Of a stretch of 64,000 bases of DNA, positions 61,932-64,000 are shown piece by piece; the first letter of the stretch is position 1; each line of letters opens with the position of its first letter. This DNA comes from Micromonospora sp. BL4 (GTDB taxonomy: Bacteria > Actinomycetota > Actinomycetes > Mycobacteriales > Micromonosporaceae): positions 62,001 to 126,000 of the forward strand of contig NZ_RCVJ01000105.1 in NCBI RefSeq assembly GCF_003667505.1, given 5' to 3'. The notes under the pieces are model-generated. The model had not been told where the DNA came from. It saw nothing but the letters and a program-made list of their open reading frames with translations, and did not search any database. Both the position numbers and the translations under genes were made by a program.

Positions 61932-63029
61932 TCAGCCGAGTTCCCCGGCCAGTCCGGCGGCGTTCACCGGCCGCTCATGGGCCCGCTGCTCGGCGTACGT
62001 CACCAGCAGCCCCACCAGTTGCGCGAAGTGCGCGGGGAGGGCCAGCAGCGCGCCGACGGCGGTCACCAGCACCACGCCGATCGCGGAACCCGGGGTGGCG
62101 AGCGGGTCGACCCCGAACGGGGCGCTGCCGACCCCCTCCAGCACGCTGGCGACCAGAGTGCCGACGATCACCACCGCCGCCACCAGCGCCACCCGCCCCA
62201 GCAGCAGCCCGAGCCGGTCGTGGAACATCCGGAACGACCGGCCGATCGGGTTCTGCCGCTCGAAGAGGTAGACCGGCCCGGCCATGCTGAGCGCGAAGGC
62301 GAGGTAGACCCCGGGGAGGACGCAGAAGCAGATGCCCAGGCCGACGATCACGCTGATCAGCAGCGTCCAGCCCCAGAGGCCGAGCGCGCGGCGCAGTCCG
62401 TAGCGCAGCGCGTCACCGAGGCGGACCGGCTCACCGACCGCCTGACGGGTGATCACCCAGGTGCCGGCCGCCCAGCCCACGGCCTGCACCAACCCGATCA
62501 GCAGGCTGCCGCCGATGACCACCAGGAACACGGTGGCCAGGTCGATGAGGAAGTTGTCCGGCAGCGAGGTCGACCCCTCGACGGCGGTCGTCTCCCACTT
62601 CGCGCTCGGGTCCAGCCCGAGCGAGAGCACCGACAGCACCGCCGCCGGCAGCACCTGTGTGAGCAGCAGGATGGGCAGTAGCAATCGCCAGCCGCGCCGG
62701 ACCGCGCCCACACACCGGTCGAACCAACCGCTGAGCCCGGCCCCCGGTGGGGTGACCAGCTGGTCGGCCGGATCGAGGCCGGGCGGGTACCACCCGCCGG
62801 CCGGCGGCCCCGGGTACCAGGGCTGTCCGCCGTACGGCCCGGCGCCGATCGGGTAGCCGCCGGTGGGCGGGAACACCCAGCCCTGCGGCGGCGCGCCCGG
62901 TGGCGGCCCCCAGGCGGGCGGCGCGCCCGGATCCCAGCCGGCAGGGGTGCCGGGCGGAGGGCCTTCGGCCGGACCGGACGGGTCGGGCTGACCCGGGGGT
63001 GGGACGGCCGGGGGCGGCTGGTCGGACAT
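61932..63029 (-). CDS. Proline-rich multispanning membrane protein (GDPD-membrane-domain-like)
   Basis: A 365-residue protein. Residues 1-95 are Pro/Gly-rich and disordered. The rest has about six helices, with segments like ITRQAVGEPVRLGDALRYGLRRALGLWGW and MAGPVYLFERQNPIGRSFRMFHDRLG, resembling the membrane domain found before glycerophosphodiester phosphodiesterases and in related stand-alone proteins. No catalytic GDPD domain. SD GAGGAGGG just before the ATG. Function unknown. Confidence 0.8.
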   Translation of the reverse strand: MSDQPPPAVPPPGQPDPSGPAEGPPPGTPAGWDPGAPPAWGPPPGAPPQGWVFPPTGGYPIGAGPYGGQPWYPGPPAGGWYPPGLDPADQLVTPPGAGLSGWFDRCVGAVRRGWRLLLPILLLTQVLPAAVLSVLSLGLDPSAKWETTAVEGSTSLPDNFLIDLATVFLVVIGGSLLIGLVQAVGWAAGTWVITRQAVGEPVRLGDALRYGLRRALGLWGWTLLISVIVGLGICFCVLPGVYLAFALSMAGPVYLFERQNPIGRSFRMFHDRLGLLLGRVALVAAVVIVGTLVASVLEGVGSAPFGVDPLATPGSAIGVVLVTAVGALLALPAHFAQLVGLLVTYAEQRAHERPVNAAGLAGELG

Positions 63030-63127
63030 GAACCCTCCTCAGCGACGGCTGGAATGGTTCACGATCTTCCAGGGTGCGGCCGCGTGACGCAGCCCCGGCC
63101 CTCAGGGCCCCGCCGGCGTCGACCCAC

Positions 63128-63331
63128 TCAGGCGATGACGCGCACCCGCTCCGCCTGCGGGCCCTTCTGTCCCTGGGCGACTTCGAACTCCACCCGCTGG
63201 CCGTCGTCCAGAGCCTTGTAGCCGTCCATCTCGATCGCCGAGAAGTGGACGAACACGTCCTGACCGCCGTCGACGGCGATGAAGCCGTAGCCCTTTTCGG
63301 AGTTGAACCACTTAACGGTGCCCTGTGCCAC
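63128..63331 (-). CDS. Cold-shock domain protein (CspA family)
   Basis: A 67-residue single cold-shock domain at the usual family length from the GTG at 63331 ([17 protein letters not shown]). RNA-binding motifs RNP1 KGYGFI and RNP2 VFVHF are intact. Acts as RNA chaperone in the cytoplasm. SD GAGGAAG about 6 nt upstream. A longer in-frame start at 63346 is unlikely. A short GGCCC/GGGCC hairpin (63097-63109) follows the gene. Confidence 0.94.
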   Translation of the reverse strand: MAQGTVKWFNSEKGYGFIAVDGGQDVFVHFSAIEMDGYKALDDGQRVEFEVAQGQKGPQAERVRVIA

Positions 63332-63634
63332 GGTGCACTTCCTCACTCTGCGCAGCGTTGCCTGCCCTGGCGCGCGGCAGGGCCGGGCGCCTCCGGGCCA
63401 CCGCTCCGGCGATCGATGACGGCCGCTGAAACGGGTGACCGAAATCGCACGCTACACGAGGAGTGACGGCCGCGCACGACCGCAAATCGGGCATATTCCG
63501 AACGCGCCGGGGCCATCCCAGGCGGCGGCGGTCGACCCGGTTTCCGATCACCCCGATTCACGCCGATGATTGTCCCGGTCGGGGGTGACCGCGCGGTCCG
63601 AGTCGCCGTCCGCCGCTGTGGTAGGCATGCGGGC
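63332..63634. other. Intergenic region upstream of cold-shock gene
   Basis: About 300 bp between the divergent cold-shock and acetyltransferase genes. On the minus strand a TAGCGT box near 63452 would give a 5' leader of about 110 nt, as is common for csp genes. The region 63480-63500 is AT-richer (GCAAATCGGGCATATTCCG). I see no further gene or clear operator. Confidence 0.4.
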
Positions 63635-64000
63635 ATGAAGACCGATCCGCGCGGGGCCGCCCGATCGCAGGCGGAGGTTCGCCGGGTCCGGCCGGAGGAC
63701 GCCGCACGGATGCGGGCGCTGCGCCTGGAAATGCTCGCCGACGCGCCGCTGGCCTTCCTGGAGACCGTGGCCGACGCGGCGGCCCGACCGCACGCCGACT
63801 ACGCCGCCCGGATCGCGTACACCGCGGTCGGATCCGACACCGCGCAGTTCGTCGCGGACCCGGGCGGCCGGCTGGTCGGGCACGCCGGGGGCACGGTCAC
63901 CCCGACCGAATCCGGTCTCACCGTCATCTACGCGGTCTACATCACCCCCGCCTGGCGGGGCACCGGGCTGCTCGCGGAACTGGTCGACGCGGTGGCTGCC
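63635..64000 (+). CDS. GNAT family N-acetyltransferase (5' part, continues past window)
   Basis: From the ATG at 63635 an open frame runs to the window edge (122 codons). Sequence MKTDPRGAARSQAEVRRVRPEDAARMR, then LRLEMLADAPLAFLETV, and at the edge VIYAVYITPAWRGTGLLAEL, the start of the acetyl-CoA loop of a GNAT enzyme. TAGGCA lies 7 nt before the ATG. Substrate unknown; C-terminus not seen. Confidence 0.83.
   Translation, partial: MKTDPRGAARSQAEVRRVRPEDAARMRALRLEMLADAPLAFLETVADAAARPHADYAARIAYTAVGSDTAQFVADPGGRLVGHAGGTVTPTESGLTVIYAVYITPAWRGTGLLAELVDAVAA

Overview
This is chromosomal DNA of a high-GC actinobacterium, most likely a Micromonospora-like member of the Micromonosporaceae. Pointers are the very GC-rich coding sequence, a mycothiol gene (mshD), a SAM-IV-type riboswitch, an HbhA locus, and many leaderless genes in which a TANNNT -10 box lies 6-8 nt before the start codon. 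The genus is an inference. I see no rRNA, tRNA, CRISPR array, prophage or insertion sequence; this reads as core chromosome with small regulatory elements in the gaps.

Layout. 0-6.4 kb: EI24 membrane protein (cut by the left edge), an ABC-2 exporter with a two-component system in one operon, then a WYL regulator convergent with an SDR oxidoreductase. 6.4-16 kb: AlaX-like editing protein, hydrolase and DUF2516 gene; an XRE regulator-hbhA pair in the order known from mycobacteria; a second hydrolase; asparaginase; a BKACE enzyme; Fur-YgfZ; class IV aminotransferase; nitrobindin-like protein and a 34-residue membrane protein. 16-25 kb: DsrE-like, SCP2-like and glycogen-debranching-type proteins, an atypical winged-helix regulator with a membrane protein, and a very large secreted subtilisin carrying a Kelch propeller. 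25-31 kb: DUF1416-sulfurtransferase operon behind a cysteine-rich leader peptide, LmeA-like lipoprotein-type protein, a multispanning membrane protein, GlnR-like regulator, polysaccharide deacetylase and mshD.

31.5-41 kb is a phosphate island: PHO boxes, pstSCAB, NUDIX and Gfo/Idh genes, the Pit transporter with its DUF47 partner, and a PPK2 polyphosphate kinase whose 3' end contains a triple PHO box. 41-52 kb: ECF41 sigma factor, DUF402 protein, DinG helicase, AI-2E family transporter, orphan GroES-like protein, 55-residue membrane protein, PrsW protease, SAM-IV riboswitch with a class V aminotransferase, FUSC transporter and HD protein. 52-64 kb: DUF4031 gene, glycolate-oxidase-type flavoprotein, lipoprotein, glpD, a membrane-embedded subtilisin, acetyltransferases, groEL with two CIRCE operators, a proline-rich membrane protein, a cold-shock protein and an acetyltransferase cut by the right edge.

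How it works together: phosphate supply (high- and low-affinity uptake plus polyphosphate) is grouped and likely PhoP-controlled. Sulfur genes are controlled by RNA or leader-peptide devices (SAM-IV; Cys leader). Heat shock is controlled by HrcA/CIRCE. Convergent gene pairs are often separated by long perfect hairpins acting as two-way terminators. The least explained elements are the two unusual subtilisins, the Cys leader peptide, the 23-bp divergent leaderless promoter at 16.03 kb, and several operator-like palindromes.
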